From positions 28,110 to 92,109 of the forward strand of contig CAMPDV010001805.1 in NCBI GenBank assembly GCA_946699065.1: a stretch of 64,000 nt of DNA, read 5' to 3'. Below, piece after piece: positions 23,685 through 37,198 of this stretch. The stretch comes from Loxodes magnus (lineage: Eukaryota > Ciliophora > Karyorelictea > Loxodida > Loxodidae). Position 1 is the stretch's first letter. Each line of letters begins with the position of its first letter. A model generated the notes under the pieces. The model was not told where the DNA came from, did no database searches, and worked only from the letters and a program-made list of their open reading frames with translations. The translations under genes and the position numbers were made by a program.

Positions 23685-24713
23685 TCAATCAAACTAGTAA
23701 TCATAATAACTGTAACTTAATTTTTCTGAATAATCGTAATTTGGTTGGTCATCATAGTAATAATATGATGGTGGTACTGAATAATCGTAACTATAGATAT
23801 AAACAGGTGATTCTGATTTCTCTAATAAAGAATCGTAGTAATAATAGGGTGCCTGTGCATAACTATAAGGTCTTTCTGATTTTTGTAAGAATGAATCATA
23901 GTAATAATATGACTAAGAATAGGCATAAATATCTGATTTCTCTAGTAAGGAATCATAGTAGTAATAAGGTGCTTGTGCATAACTATATGGTTTTTCTGAT
24001 TTTTGTAAGAATGAATCATAATAGTAATATGATGGTGCCTGTGAGTAACTATAAGGTCTTTCTGACTTTTATAAGAGTGAATCATAATAGTAATAGGGTA
24101 CCTATGCATAACTATAAGGTCTTTCTGATTTTTGTAAGAATGAATCATAATAATAATATGATGGTGCCTGTGAGTAACTATAAGGTCTTTCTGACTTTTC
24201 TAAGAGTGAATCATAGTAGTAATAAGGTGCATAACTATAAGCATCTGATGAGAGAGAATCATAATAATAATATGATTAGTCGTAACTATAGGGGGAATCA
24301 TACTAGTAATAAGCATAGGGTTTTAATGATTTTTGTATGAATGAATCATAATAGTAATAAGATGGTTATGCAGTATAAGCATCTGATGAGAGAGAATCAT
24401 AAACATAGGGACTTTCGAGTGAATCATAATAGTAATAAGATGATTAGGCAGTATAATCGTAAGCATCCGATGAGAGAGAATCATAAACATAGGGACTTTC
24501 GAGTGAATTGTAATAATAATATGATGGACTTGTGGTATAATCGTAGTTGTAGACGTAAACAGCTTTATCAGTCTCATAAGGTTATACATAATCATAACTA
24601 GCAAGTGAGTCATAATAGCTATATTGATTCTTTTGTAACATTTGCTACACTCCGCTTTTGTAACTTTGAATGGAAACAACCAAACTTAGAATGATCGCGA
24701 GAAGTTTTTACAT
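23685..24713 (-). CDS. Secreted Tyr-rich YYYYDS-repeat protein, copy 16 (intact, 342 aa)
   Basis: One-module form, 343 codons, open throughout. It carries the Ala-to-Ser tail variant (plus strand tctgaataatcg near 23727) otherwise seen only in copies 11-13, although copies 14 and 15 between them have Ala. That interleaving argues for exchange among neighbours rather than simple stepwise duplication. Confidence 0.88.
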
Positions 24714-25125
24714 TTTTTAGAAAAAACGAATGTTCTGCTTATATATCATATTTTAGTAATCGTTTTTTTATTAGTTTTTTTACAATAGCATTGGGGTTTT
24801 ATTTTTCAGTGAAAAACTGATATATAATTTTTAAATACCATATCTCTCTTCAGTAACAAATCTATAAAAATGATAAGTTTAACCGATATCGTAATAAAGT
24901 TGATAGATATAATTAAGTCTCGGAAATTTCTGAACATTTAATAAGTCTTGGATATAAAGTAAGTCTAGGATATTTTTGACTGCATATTATATATCAATGA
25001 GTTCCAATTAAAATACTTAATTGCAATAAATTTTAATTACATCTTGAAAGACAAGATTTTACATTATATTTAAATGAGTAAAAAAGAGATTAAGAGTAAA
25101 AAAAATAAATAAAAAAGTTGTATTC

Positions 25126-26153
25126 TCAATCAAACTAGTAATCATAATAACTGTAACTTAATTTTTCTGCATAATCGTAATTTGGTTGGTCATCATAGTA
25201 ATAATATGATGGTGGTACTGAATAATCGTAACTATAGATATAAACAGGTGATTCTGATTTCTCTAATAAAGAATCGTAGTAATAATAGGGTGCCTGTGCA
25301 TAACTATAAGGTCTTTCTGATTTTTGTAAGAATGAATCATAGTAATAATATGACTAAGAATAGGCATAAATATCTGATTTCTCTAGTAAGGAATCATAGT
25401 AGTAAAAGGTGCTTGTGCATAACTATATGGTTTTTCTGATTTTTGTAAGAATGAATCATAATAGTAATATGATGGTGCCTGTGAGTAACTATAAGGTCTT
25501 TCTGACTTTTATAAGAGTGAATCATAATAGTAATAGGGTACCTATGCATAACTATAAGGTCTTTCTGATTTTTGTAAGAATGAATCATAATAATAATATG
25601 ATGGTGCCTGTGAGTAACTATAAGGTCTTTCTGACTTTTCTAAGAGTGAATCATAGTAGTAATAAGGTGCATAACTATAAGCATCTGATGAGAGAGAATC
25701 ATAATAATAATATGATTAGTCGTAACTATAGGGGGAATCATACTAGTAATAAGCATAGGGTTTTAATGATTTTTGTATGAATGAATCATAATAGTAATAA
25801 GATGGTTATGCAGTATAAGCATCTGATGAGAGAGAATCATAAACATAGGGACTTTCGAGTGAATCATAATAGTAATAAGATGATTAGACAGTATAATCGT
25901 AAGCATCCGATGAGAGAGAATCATAAACATAGGGACTTTCGAGTGAATTGTAATAATAATATGATGGACTTGTGGTATAATCGTAGTTGTAGACGTAAAC
26001 AGCTTTATCAGTCTCATAAGGTTATACATAATCATAACTAGCAAGTGAGTCATAATAGCTATATTGATTCTTTTGTAACATTTGCTACACTCCGCTTTTG
26101 TAACTTTGAATGGAAACAACCAAACTTAGAATGATCGCGAGAAGTTTTTACAT
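25126..26153 (-). CDS. Tyr-rich YYYYDS-repeat protein, copy 17 (342 aa nominal, one deletion)
   Basis: One-module form. One T is missing near 25406 (plus strand gtagtaaaagg), breaking the frame in the C-terminal third. A single substitution near 25888 changes GCC to GTC (Ala to Val) just before an in-frame TAA in the first DSLSSDAYDYTAQ block, a change seen in no other copy. Confidence 0.8.
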
Positions 26154-26565
26154 TTTTTAGAAAAAACGAATGTTCTGCTTATATATCATATTTTAGTAAT
26201 CGTTTTTTTATTAGTTTTTTTACAATAGCATTGGGGTTTTATTTTTCAGTGAAAAACTGATATATAATTTTTAAATACCATATCTCTCTTCAGTAACAAA
26301 TCTATAAAAATGATAAGTTTAACCGATATCGTAATAAAGTTGATAGATATAATTAAGTCTCGGAAATTTCTGAACATTTAATAAGTCTTGGATATAAAGT
26401 AAGTCTAGGATATTTTTGACTGCATATTATATATCAATGAGTTCCAATTAAAATACTTAATTGCAATAAATTTTAATTACATCTTGAAAGACAAGATTTT
26501 ACATTATATTTAAATGAGTAAAAAAGAGATTAAGAGTAAAAAAAATAAATAAAAAAGTTGTATTC

Positions 26566-27707
26566 TCAATCAAACTAGTAATCATAATAACTGTAACTTA
26601 ATTTTTCTGCATAATCGTAATTTGGTTGGTCATCATAGTAATAATATGATGGTGGTACTGAATAATCGTAACTATAGATATAAACAGGTGATTCTGATTT
26701 CTCTAATAAAGAATCGTAGTAATAATAGGTGCCTGTGCATAACTATAAGGTCTTTCTGATTTTTGTAAGAATGAATCATAGTAATAATATGACTAAGAAT
26801 AGGCATAAATATCTGATTTCTCTAGTAAGGAATCATAGTAGTAATAAGGTGCTTGTGCATAACTATATGGTTTTTCTGATTTTTGTAAGAATGAATCATA
26901 ATAGTAATATGATGGTGCCTGTGAGTAACTATAAGGTCTTTCTGACTTTTATAAGAGTGAATCATAATAGTAATAGGGTACCTATGCATAACTATAAGGT
27001 CTTTCTGATTTTTGTAAGAATGAATCATAATAATAATATGATGGTGCCTGTGAGTAACTATAAGGTCTTTCTGACTTTTCTAAGAGTGAATCATAGTAGT
27101 AATAAGGTGCATAACTATAAGCATCTGATGAGAGAGAATCATAATAATAATATGATGGTGCCTGTGAGTAACTATAAGGTCTTTCTGACTTTTCTAAGAG
27201 TGAATCATAGTAGTAATAAGGTGCATAACTATAAGCATCTGATGAGAGAGAATCATAATAATAATATGATTAGTCGTAACTATAGGGGGAATCATACTAG
27301 TAATAAGCATAGGGTTTTAATGATTTTTGTATGAATGAATCATAATAGTAATAAGATGGTTATGCAGTATAAGCATCTGATGAGAGAGAATCATAAACAT
27401 AGGGACTTTCGAGTGAATCATAATAGTAATAAGATGATTAGGCAGTATAATCGTAAGCATCCGATGAGAGAGAATCATAAACATAGGGACTTTCGAGTGA
27501 ATTGTAATAATAATATGATGGACTTGTGGTATAATCGTAGTTGTAGACGTAAACAGCTTTATCAGTCTCATAAGGTTATACATAATCATAACTAGCAAGT
27601 GAGTCATAATAGCTATATTGATTCTTTTGTAACATTTGCTACACTCCGCTTTTGTAACTTTGAATGGAAACAACCAAACTTAGAATGATCGCGAGAAGTT
27701 TTTACAT
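26566..27707 (-). CDS. Tyr-rich YYYYDS-repeat protein, copy 18 (380 aa nominal, one deletion)
   Basis: Two-module form. The only coding difference in length is a missing G in the GGG run near 26728, close to the C-terminus (APYYYYDSLLEKSESP region). Everything upstream reads through from the ATG at 27705-27707. Confidence 0.81.
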
Positions 27708-28122
27708 TTTTTAGAAAAAACGAATGTTCTGCTTATATATCATATTTTAGTAATCGTTTTTTTATTAGTTTTTTTACAATAGCATTGGGGGTTTTATTTT
27801 TCAGTGAAAAACTGATATATAATTTTTTAAATACCATATCTCTCTTCAGTAACAAATCTATAAAAATGATAAGTTTAACCGATATCGTAATAAAGTTTGA
27901 TAGATATAATTAAGTCTCGGAAATTTCTGAACATTTAATAAGTCTTGGATATAAAGTAAGTCTAGGATATTTTTGACTGCATATTATATATCAATGAGTT
28001 CCAATTAAAATACTTAATTGCAATAAATTTTAATTACATCTTGAAAGACAAGATTTTACATTATATTTAAATGAGTAAAAAAGAGATTAAGAGTAAAAAA
28101 AATAAATAAAAAAGTTGTATTC

Positions 28123-29266
28123 TCAATCAAACTAGTAATCATAATAACTGTAACTTAATTTTTCTGCATAATCGTAATTTGGTTGGTCATCATAGTAATA
28201 ATATGATGGTGGTACTGAATAATCGTAACTATAGATATAAACAGGTGATTCTGATTTCTCTAATAAAGAATCGTAGTAATAATAGGGTGCCTGTGCATAA
28301 CTATAAGGTCTTTCTGATTTTTGTAAGAATGAATCATAGTAATAATATGACTAAGAATAGGCATAAATATCTGATTTTCTCTAGTAAGGAATCATAGTAG
28401 TAATAAGGTGCTTGTGCATAACTATATGGTTTTTTCTGATTTTTGTAAGATGAATCATAATAGTAATATGATGGTGCCTGTGAGTAACTATAAGGTCTTT
28501 CTGACTTTTATAAGAGTGAATCATAATAGTAATAGGGTACCTATGCATAACTATAAGGTCTTTCTGATTTTTGTAAGAATGAATCATAATAATAATATGA
28601 TGGTGCCTGTGAGTAACTATAAGGTCTTTCTGACTTTTCTAAGAGTGAATCATAGTAGTAATAAGGTGCATAACTATAAGCATCTGATGAGAGAGAATCA
28701 TAATAATAATATGATGGTGCCTGTGAGTAACTATAAGGTCTTTCTGACTTTTCTAAGAGTGAATCATAGTAGTAATAAGGTGCATAACTATAAGCATCTG
28801 ATGAGAGAGAATCATAATAATAATATGATTAGTCGTAACTATAGGGGGAATCATACTAGTAATAAGCATAGGGTTTTAATGATTTTTGTATGAATGAATC
28901 ATAATAGTAATAAGATGGTTATGCAGTATAAGCATCTGATGAGAGAGAATCATAAACATAGGGACTTTCGAGTGAATCATAATAGTAATAAGATGATTAG
29001 GCAGTATAATCGTAAGCATCCGATGAGAGAGAATCATAAACATAGGGACTTTCGAGTGAATTGTAATAATAATATGATGGACTTGTGGTATAATCGTAGT
29101 TGTAGACGTAAACAGCTTTATCAGTCTCATAAGGTTATACATAATCATAACTAGCAAGTGAGTCATAATAGCTATATTGATTCTTTTGTAACATTTGCTA
29201 CACTCCGCTTTTGTAACTTTGAATGGAAACAACCAAACTTAGAATGATCGCGAGAAGTTTTTACAT
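28123..29266 (-). CDS. Tyr-rich YYYYDS-repeat protein, copy 19 (380 aa nominal, three indels)
   Basis: Two-module form. An extra T lies near 28377, another in the T run near 28434, and an A is missing near 28450, so the C-terminal part shifts frame three times within about 75 bp. The N-terminal two thirds is clean. Confidence 0.77.
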
Positions 29267-29677
29267 TTTTTAGAAAAAACGAATGTTCTGCTTATATATC
29301 ATATTTTAGTAATCGTTTTTTTATTAGTTTTTTTACAATAGCATTGGGGTTTTATTTTTCAGTGAAAAACTGATATATAATTTTTAAATACCATATCTCT
29401 CTTCAGTAACAAATCTATAAAAATGATAAGTTTAACCGATATCGTAATAAAGTTGATAGATATAATTAAGTCTCGGAAATTTCTGAACATTTAATAAGTC
29501 TTGGATATAAAGTAAGTCTAGGATATTTTTGACTGCATATTATATATCAATGAGTTCCAATAAAATACTTAATTGCAATAAATTTTAATTACATCTTGAA
29601 AGACAAGATTTTACATTATATTTAAATGAGTAAAAAAGAGATTAAGAGTAAAAAAAATAAATAAAAAAGTTGTATTC

Positions 29678-30806
29678 TCAATCAAACTAGTAATCATAAT
29701 AACTGTAACTTAATTTTTCTGCATAATCGTAATTTGGTTGGTCATCATAGTAATAATATGATGGTGGTTCTGAATAATCGTAACTATAGATATTAACAGG
29801 TGATTCTGATTTCTCTAATAAAGAATCGTAGTAATAATAGGGTGCCTGTGCATAACTATAAGGTCTTCTGATTTTTGTAAGAATGAATCATAGTAATAAT
29901 ATGACTAAGAATAGGCATAAATATCTGATTTCTCTAATAGGAATCATAGTAGTAATAAGGTGCTGTGCATAACTATATGGTTTTTCTGATTTTTGTAAGA
30001 ATGAATCATAATAGTATATGCGTAATCATAGGCGTAAATAGCTTTATCTGATTTTCCAAAAGGGAATCATAATAGTAATAGGGTACCTAGCATAACTATA
30101 AGGTCTTTCTGATTTTTGTAAGAATGAATCATAATAATAATATGATGGTGCCTGGTGAGTAACTATAAGGGTCTTTCTGACTTTTCTAAGAGTGAATCAT
30201 AGTAGTAATAAGGTGCATAACTATAAGCATCTGATGAGAGAGAATCATAATAATAATATGATGGTGCCTGTGAGTAACTATAAGGTCTTTCTGACTTTTC
30301 TAAGAGTGAATCATAGTAGTAATAAGGTGCATAACTATAAGCATCTGATGAGAGAGAATCATAATATAATATGATTAGTCGTAACATAGGGGGAATCATA
30401 CTAGTATAAGCATAGGGTTTTAATGATTTTTGTATGAATGAATCATAATAGTAATAAGATGGTTATGCAGTATAAGCATCTGATGAGAGAGAATCATAAA
30501 CATAGGGACTTCGAGTGAATCATAATAGTAATAAGATGATTAGGCAGTATAATCGTAAGCATCCGATGAGAGAGAATCATAAACATAGGGACTTTCGAGT
30601 GAATTGTAATAATAATATGATGGACTTGTGGTATAATCGTAGTTGTAGACGTAACAGCTTTATCAGTCTCATAAGGATATACATAATCATAACAGCAAGT
30701 GAGTCATAATAGCTATATTGATTCTTTTGTAACATTTGCTACACTCCGCTTTGTAACTTTGAATGGAAACAACCAAACTTAGAATGATCGCGAGAAGTTT
30801 TTACAT
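29678..30806 (-). CDS. Variant Tyr-rich YYYYDS-repeat protein, copy 20 (379 aa nominal, many deletions)
   Basis: Two 38-residue modules. The LLQKSERPYSYSQAPS segment is replaced by a divergent one reading LLEKSDKAIYAYDYAYYYYDS (plus strand 30016-30063), shared with copies 21 and 22. There are about thirteen single-base deletions (for example near 29868, 29936, 29963, 30017, 30089, 30363, 30385, 30510, 30653, 30693 and 30752) and two insertions. Base substitutions near 29769, 29794 and 30676 also occur, so part of the divergence is probably real. Confidence 0.66.
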
Positions 30807-31215
30807 TTTTTAGAAAAAACGAATGTTCTGCTTAATATATCATATTTTAGTAATCGTTTTTTTATTAGTTTTTTTACAATAGCATTGGGGTTTTATTTTT
30901 CAGTGAAAAACTGATATATATATTTTAAATACCATATCTCTCTCAGTAACAAATCTATAAAAATGATAAGTTTAACCGATATCGTAATAAAGTTGATAGA
31001 TATAATTAAGTCTCGGAAATTTCTGACATTTAATAAGTCTTGGATATAAAGTAAGTCTAGGATATTTTTGACTGCATATTATATATCAATGAGTTCCAAT
31101 TAAAATACTTAATTGCAATAAATTTTAATTACATCTTGAAAGACAAGATTTTACATATAATTAAATGAGTAAAAAAGAGATAAGAGTAAAAAAAATAAAT
31201 AAAAAAGTTGTATTC

Positions 31216-32236
31216 TCATCAAACTAGTAATCATAATAACTGTAACTTAATGTTTTCTGCATAATCGTAATTTGGTGGTCATCATAGTAATAATATGATG
31301 GTGTACTGAATAATCGTAACTATAGATATAAACAGGTGATTCTGATTTCTCTAATAAAGAATCGTAGTAATAATAGGGTGCCTGTGCATAACTATAAGGT
31401 CTTTCTGATTTTGTAAGAATGAATCATAGTAATAATATGACTAAGAATAGGCATAAATATCTGATTTCTCTAATAGGAATCATAGTAGTAATAAGGTGCC
31501 TGTGCATAACTATATGTTTTTCTGATTTTTGTAAGAATGAATCATAATAGTAATATGCGTAATCATAGGCGTAAATAGCTTTATCTGATTTTCCAAAAGG
31601 GAATCATAATAGTAATAGGGTACCTATGCATAACTATAAGGTCTTCTGATTTTTGTAAGAATGAATCATAATAATAATATGATGGTGCCTGTGAGTAACT
31701 ATAAGGTCTTCTGACTTTTCTAAGAGTGAATCATAGTAGTAATAAGGGTGCATAACTATAAGCATCTGATGAGAGAGAATCATAATAATAATATGATTAG
31801 TCGTAACTATAGGGGGATCATACTAGTAATAAGCATAGGGTTTTAATGATTTTTGTATGAATGAATCATAATAGTAATAAGATGGTTATGCAGTATAAGC
31901 ATCTGATGAGAGAGAATCATAAACATAGGGACTTTCGAGTGAATCATAATAGTAATAAGATGATTAGGCAGTATAAATCGTAAGCATCCGATGAGAGAGA
32001 ATCATAAACATACGGGACTTTCGAGTGAATTGTAATAATAAATATGATGAACTTGTGGTATAATCGTAGTTGTAGACGTAAACAGCTTTATCAGTCTCAT
32101 AAGGTTATACATAATCATAACTAGCAAGTGAGTCATAATAGCTATTTGATTCTTTTGTAACATTTGCTACACTCCGCTTTTGTAACTTTGAATGGAAACA
32201 ACCAAACTTAGAATGATCGCGAGATAGTTTTTACAT
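31216..32236 (-). CDS. Variant Tyr-rich YYYYDS-repeat protein, copy 21 (341 aa nominal, many indels)
   Basis: One 38-residue module plus the divergent SDKAIYAYDYAY segment (plus strand 31556-31601). About eleven deletions and six insertions are visible. One deletion is in the stop region (plus strand tctcatcaaac near 31217), so the TGA is out of frame as written. The left boundary is placed by homology with sibling copies. Confidence 0.64.
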
Positions 32237-32647
32237 TTTTAGAAAAAACGATGTTCTGCTTATATATCATATTTTAGTAATCGTTTTTTTATTAGTTTTT
32301 TTTACAATAGCATTGGGGTTTTATTTTTCAGTGAAAAACTGATATATAATTTTTAAATACCATATCTCTCTTCAGTAACAAATCTATAAAAAATGATAAG
32401 TTAACCGATATCGTAATAAAGTTGATAGATATAATTAAGTCTCGGAAATTTCTGAACATTTAATAAGTCTTGGATATAAAGTAAGTCTAGGATATTTTTG
32501 ACTGCATATTATATATCAATGAGTTCCAATTAAAATACTTAATTGCAATAAATTTTAATTACATCTTGAAAGACAAGATTTTACATTATATTTAAATGAG
32601 TAAAAAAGAGATTAAGAGTAAAAAAAATAAATAAAAAAGTTGTATTC

Positions 32648-33672
32648 TCAATCAAACTAGTAATCATAATAACTGTAACTTAATTTTTCTGCATAATCGT
32701 AATTTGGTTGGTCATCATAGTAATAATATGATGGTGGTACTGAATAATCGTAACTATAGATATAAACAGGTGATTCTGATTTCTCTAATAAAGAATCGTA
32801 GTAATAATAGGGTGCCTGTGCATACTATAAGGTCTTTCTGATTTTTGTAAGAATGAATCATAGTAATAATATGACTAAGAATAGGCATAAATATCTGATT
32901 TCTCTAATAAGGAATCATAGTAGTAATAAGGTGCCTGTGCATAACTATATGGTTTTTCTGATTTTTGTAAGAATGAATCATAATAGTAATATGCGTAATC
33001 ATAGGCGTAAATAGCTTTATCTGATTTTTCCAAAAGGGAATCATAATAGTAATAGGGTACCTATGCATAACTATAAGGTCTTTCTGATTTTTGTAAGAAT
33101 GAATCATAATAATAATATGATGGTGCCTGTGAGTAACTATAAGGTCTTTCTGACTTTTCTAAGAGTGAATCATAGTAGTAATAAGGTGCATAACTATAAG
33201 CATCTGATGAGAGAGAATCATATAATAATATGATTAGTCGTAACTATAGGGGGAATCATACTAGTAATAAGCATAGGGTTTTAATGATTTTTGTATGAAT
33301 GAATCTTAATAGTAAATAGATGGTTATGCAGTATAAGCATCTGATGAGAGAGAATCATACACATAGGGACTTTCGAGTGAATCATAATAGTAATAAGATG
33401 ATTAGGCAGTATAATCGTAAGCATCCGATGAGAGAGAATCATAAACATAGGGACTTTCGAGTGAATTGTAATAATAATATGAGATGAACTTGTGGTATAA
33501 TCGTAGTTGTAGACGTAAACAGCTTTATCAGTCTCATAAGGTTATACATAATCATAACTAGCAAGTGAGTCATAATAGCTATATTGATTCTTTGTAACAT
33601 TTGCTACACTCCGCTTTTGTAACTTTGAATGGAAACAACCAAACTTAGAATGATCGCGAGAAGTTTTTACAT
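32648..33672 (-). CDS. Variant Tyr-rich YYYYDS-repeat protein, copy 22 (341 aa nominal)
   Basis: One 38-residue module and the cleanest version of the divergent segment: at 32993-33041 five consecutive T keep LLEKSDKAIYAYDYAYYYYDS in frame. The neighbouring LLEKS has TTA for CTA (synonymous). Indels remain near 32824, 33222, 33483 and 33592, with substitutions near 33306 and 33313. This copy shows best that the divergent module is real. Confidence 0.72.
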
Positions 33673-34085
33673 TTTTTAGAAAAAACGAATGTTCTGCTTA
33701 TATATCATATTTTAGTAATCGTTTTTTTTATTAGTTTTTTTACAATAGCATTGGGGTTTTATTTTTCAGTGAAAAACTGATATATAATTTTTAAATACCA
33801 TATCTCTCTTCAGTAACAAATCTATAAAAATGATAAGTTTAACCGATATCGTAATAAAGTTGATAGATATAATTAAGTCTCGGAAATTTCTGAACATTTA
33901 ATAAGTCTTGGATATAAAGTAAGTCTAGGATATTTTTGACTGCATATTATATATCAATGAGTTCCAATTAAAATACTTAATTGCAATAAATTTTAATTAC
34001 ATCTTGAAAGACAAGATTTTACATTATATTTAAATGAGTAAAAAAGAGATTAAGAGTAAAAAAAATAAATAAAAAAGCTGTATTC

Positions 34086-35229
34086 TCAATCAAACTAGTA
34101 ATCATAATAACTGTAACTTAATTTTTCTGCATAATCGTAATTTGGTTGGTCATCATAGTAATAATATGATGGTGGTACTGAATAATCGTAACTATAGATA
34201 TAAACAGGTGATTCTGATTTCTCTAATAAAGAATCGTAGTAATAATAGGGTGCCTGTGCATAACTATAAGGTCTTTCTGATTTTTGTAAGAATGAATCAT
34301 AGTAATAATATGACTAAGAATAGGCATAAATATCTGATTTCTCTAGTAAGGAATCATAGTAGTAATAAGGTGCTTGTGCATAACTATATGGTTTTTCTGA
34401 TTTTTGTAAGAATGAATCATAATAGTAATATGATGGTGCCTGTGAGTAACTATAAGGTCTTTCTGACTTTTATAAGAGTGAATCATAATAGTAATAGGGT
34501 ACCCTATGCATAACTATAAGGTCTTTCTGATTTTTGTAAGAATGAATCATAATAATAATATGATGGTGCCTGTGAGTAACTATAAGGTCTTTCTGACTTT
34601 TCTAAGAGTGAATCATAGTAGTAATAAGGTGCATAACTATAAGCATCTGATGAGAGAGAATCATAATAATAATATGATGGTGCCTGTGAGTAACTATAAG
34701 GTCTTTCTGACTTTTCTAAGAGTGAATCATAGTAGTAATAAGGTGCATAACTATAAGCATCTGATGAGAGAGAATCATAATAATAATATGATTAGTCGTA
34801 ACTATAGGGGGAATCATACTAGTAATAAGCATAGGGTTTTAATGATTTTTGTATGAATGAATCATAATAGTAATAAGATGGTTATGCAGTATAAGCATCT
34901 GATGAGAGAGAATCATAAACATAGGGACTTTCGAGTGAATCATAATAGTAATAAGATGATTAGGCAGTATAATCGTAAGCATCCGATGAGAGAGAATCAT
35001 AAACATAGGGACTTTCGAGTGAATTGTAATAATAATATGATGGACTTGTGGTATAATCGTAGTTGTAGACGTAAACAGCTTTATCAGTCTCATAAGGTTA
35101 TACATAATCATAACTAGCAAGTGAGTCATAATAGCTATATTGATTCTTTTGTAACATTTGCTACACTCCGCTTTTGTAACTTTGAATGGAAACAACCAAA
35201 CTTAGAATGATCGCGAGAAGTTTTTACAT
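34086..35229 (-). CDS. Tyr-rich YYYYDS-repeat protein, copy 23 (380 aa nominal, one insertion)
   Basis: Two-module form. The only break is an extra C near 34502 (plus strand gtaccctatg). It is the first of five copies whose 3' flank reads agctgtattc instead of agttgtattc just after the stop codon. Confidence 0.82.
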
Positions 35230-35642
35230 TTTTTAGAAAAAACGAATGTTCTGCTTATATATCATATTTTAGTAATCGTTTTTTTTATTAGTTTTTTTAC
35301 AATAGCATTGGGGTTTTATTTTTCAGTGAAAAACTGATATATAATTTTTAAATACCATATCTCTCTTCAGTAACAAATCTATAAAAATGATAAGTTTAAC
35401 CGATATCGTAATAAAGTTGATAGATATAATTAAGTCTCGGAAATTTCTGAACATTTAATAAGTCTTGGATATAAAGTAAGTCTAGGATATTTTTGACTGC
35501 ATATTATATATCAATGAGTTCCAATTAAAATACTTAATTGCAATAAATTTTAATTACATCTTGAAAGACAAGATTTTACATTATATTTAAATGAGTAAAA
35601 AAGAGATTAAGAGTAAAAAAAATAAATAAAAAAGCTGTATTC

Positions 35643-36785
35643 TCAATCAAACTAGTAATCATAATAACTGTAACTTAATTTTTCTGCATAATCGTAATTT
35701 GGTTGGTCATCATAGTAATAATATGATGGTGGTACTGAATAATCGTAACTATAGATATAAACAGGTGATTCTGATTTCTCTAATAAAGAATCGTAGTAAT
35801 AATAGGGTGCCTGTGCATAACTATAAGGTCTTTCTGATTTTTGTAAGAATGAATCATAGTAATAATATGACTAAGAATAGGCATAAATATCTGATTTCTC
35901 TAGTAAGGAATCATAGTAGTAATAAGGTGCTTGTGCATAACTATATGGTTTTTCTGATTTTTGTAAGAATGAATCATAATAGTAATATGATGGTGCCTGT
36001 GAGTAACTATAAGGTCTTTCTGACTTTTATAAGAGTGAATCATAATAGTAATAGGGTACCTATGCATAACTATAAGGTCTTTCTGATTTTTGTAAGAATG
36101 AATCATAATAATAATATGATGGTGCCTGTGAGTAACTATAAGGTCTTTCTGACTTTTCTAAGAGTGAATCATAGTAGTAATAAGGTGCATAACTATAAGC
36201 ATCTGATGAGAGAGAATCATAATAATAATATGATGGTGCCTGTGAGTAACTATAAGGTCTTTCTGACTTTTCTAAGAGTGAATCATAGTAGTAATAAGGT
36301 GCATAACTATAAGCATCTGATGAGAGAGAATCATAATAATAATATGATTAGTCGTAACTATAGGGGGAATCATACTAGTAATAAGCATAGGGTTTTAATG
36401 ATTTTTGTATGAATGAATCATAATAGTAATAAGATGGTTATGCAGTATAAGCATCTGATGAGAGAGAATCATAAACATAGGGACTTTCGAGTGAATCATA
36501 ATAGTAATAAGATGATTAGGCAGTATAATCGTAAGCATCCGATGAGAGAGAATCATAAACATAGGGACTTTCGAGTGAATTGTAATAATAATATGATGGA
36601 CTTGTGGTATAATCGTAGTTGTAGACGTAAACAGCTTTATCAGTCTCATAAGGTTATACATAATCATAACTAGCAAGTGAGTCATAATAGCTATATTGAT
36701 TCTTTTGTAACATTTGCTACACTCCGCTTTTGTAACTTTGAATGGAAACAACCAAACTTAGAATGATCGCGAGAAGTTTTTACAT
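35643..36785 (-). CDS. Secreted Tyr-rich YYYYDS-repeat protein, copy 24 (intact, 380 aa)
   Basis: Open from ATG (36783-36785) to TGA (35643-35645), with the same length and module plan as the reference copy. It shares the agctgtattc 3' flank with copies 23 and 25-27. Copies 24, 25 and 26 appear essentially identical, a recent block amplification. Confidence 0.89.
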
Positions 36786-37198
36786 TTTTTAGAAAAAACG
36801 AATGTTCTGCTTATATATCATATTTTAGTAATCGTTTTTTTTATTAGTTTTTTTACAATAGCATTGGGGTTTTATTTTTCAGTGAAAAACTGATATATAA
36901 TTTTTAAATACCATATCTCTCTTCAGTAACAAATCTATAAAAATGATAAGTTTAACCGATATCGTAATAAAGTTGATAGATATAATTAAGTCTCGGAAAT
37001 TTCTGAACATTTAATAAGTCTTGGATATAAAGTAAGTCTAGGATATTTTTGACTGCATATTATATATCAATGAGTTCCAATTAAAATACTTAATTGCAAT
37101 AAATTTTAATTACATCTTGAAAGACAAGATTTTACATTATATTTAAATGAGTAAAAAAGAGATTAAGAGTAAAAAAAATAAATAAAAAAGCTGTATTC

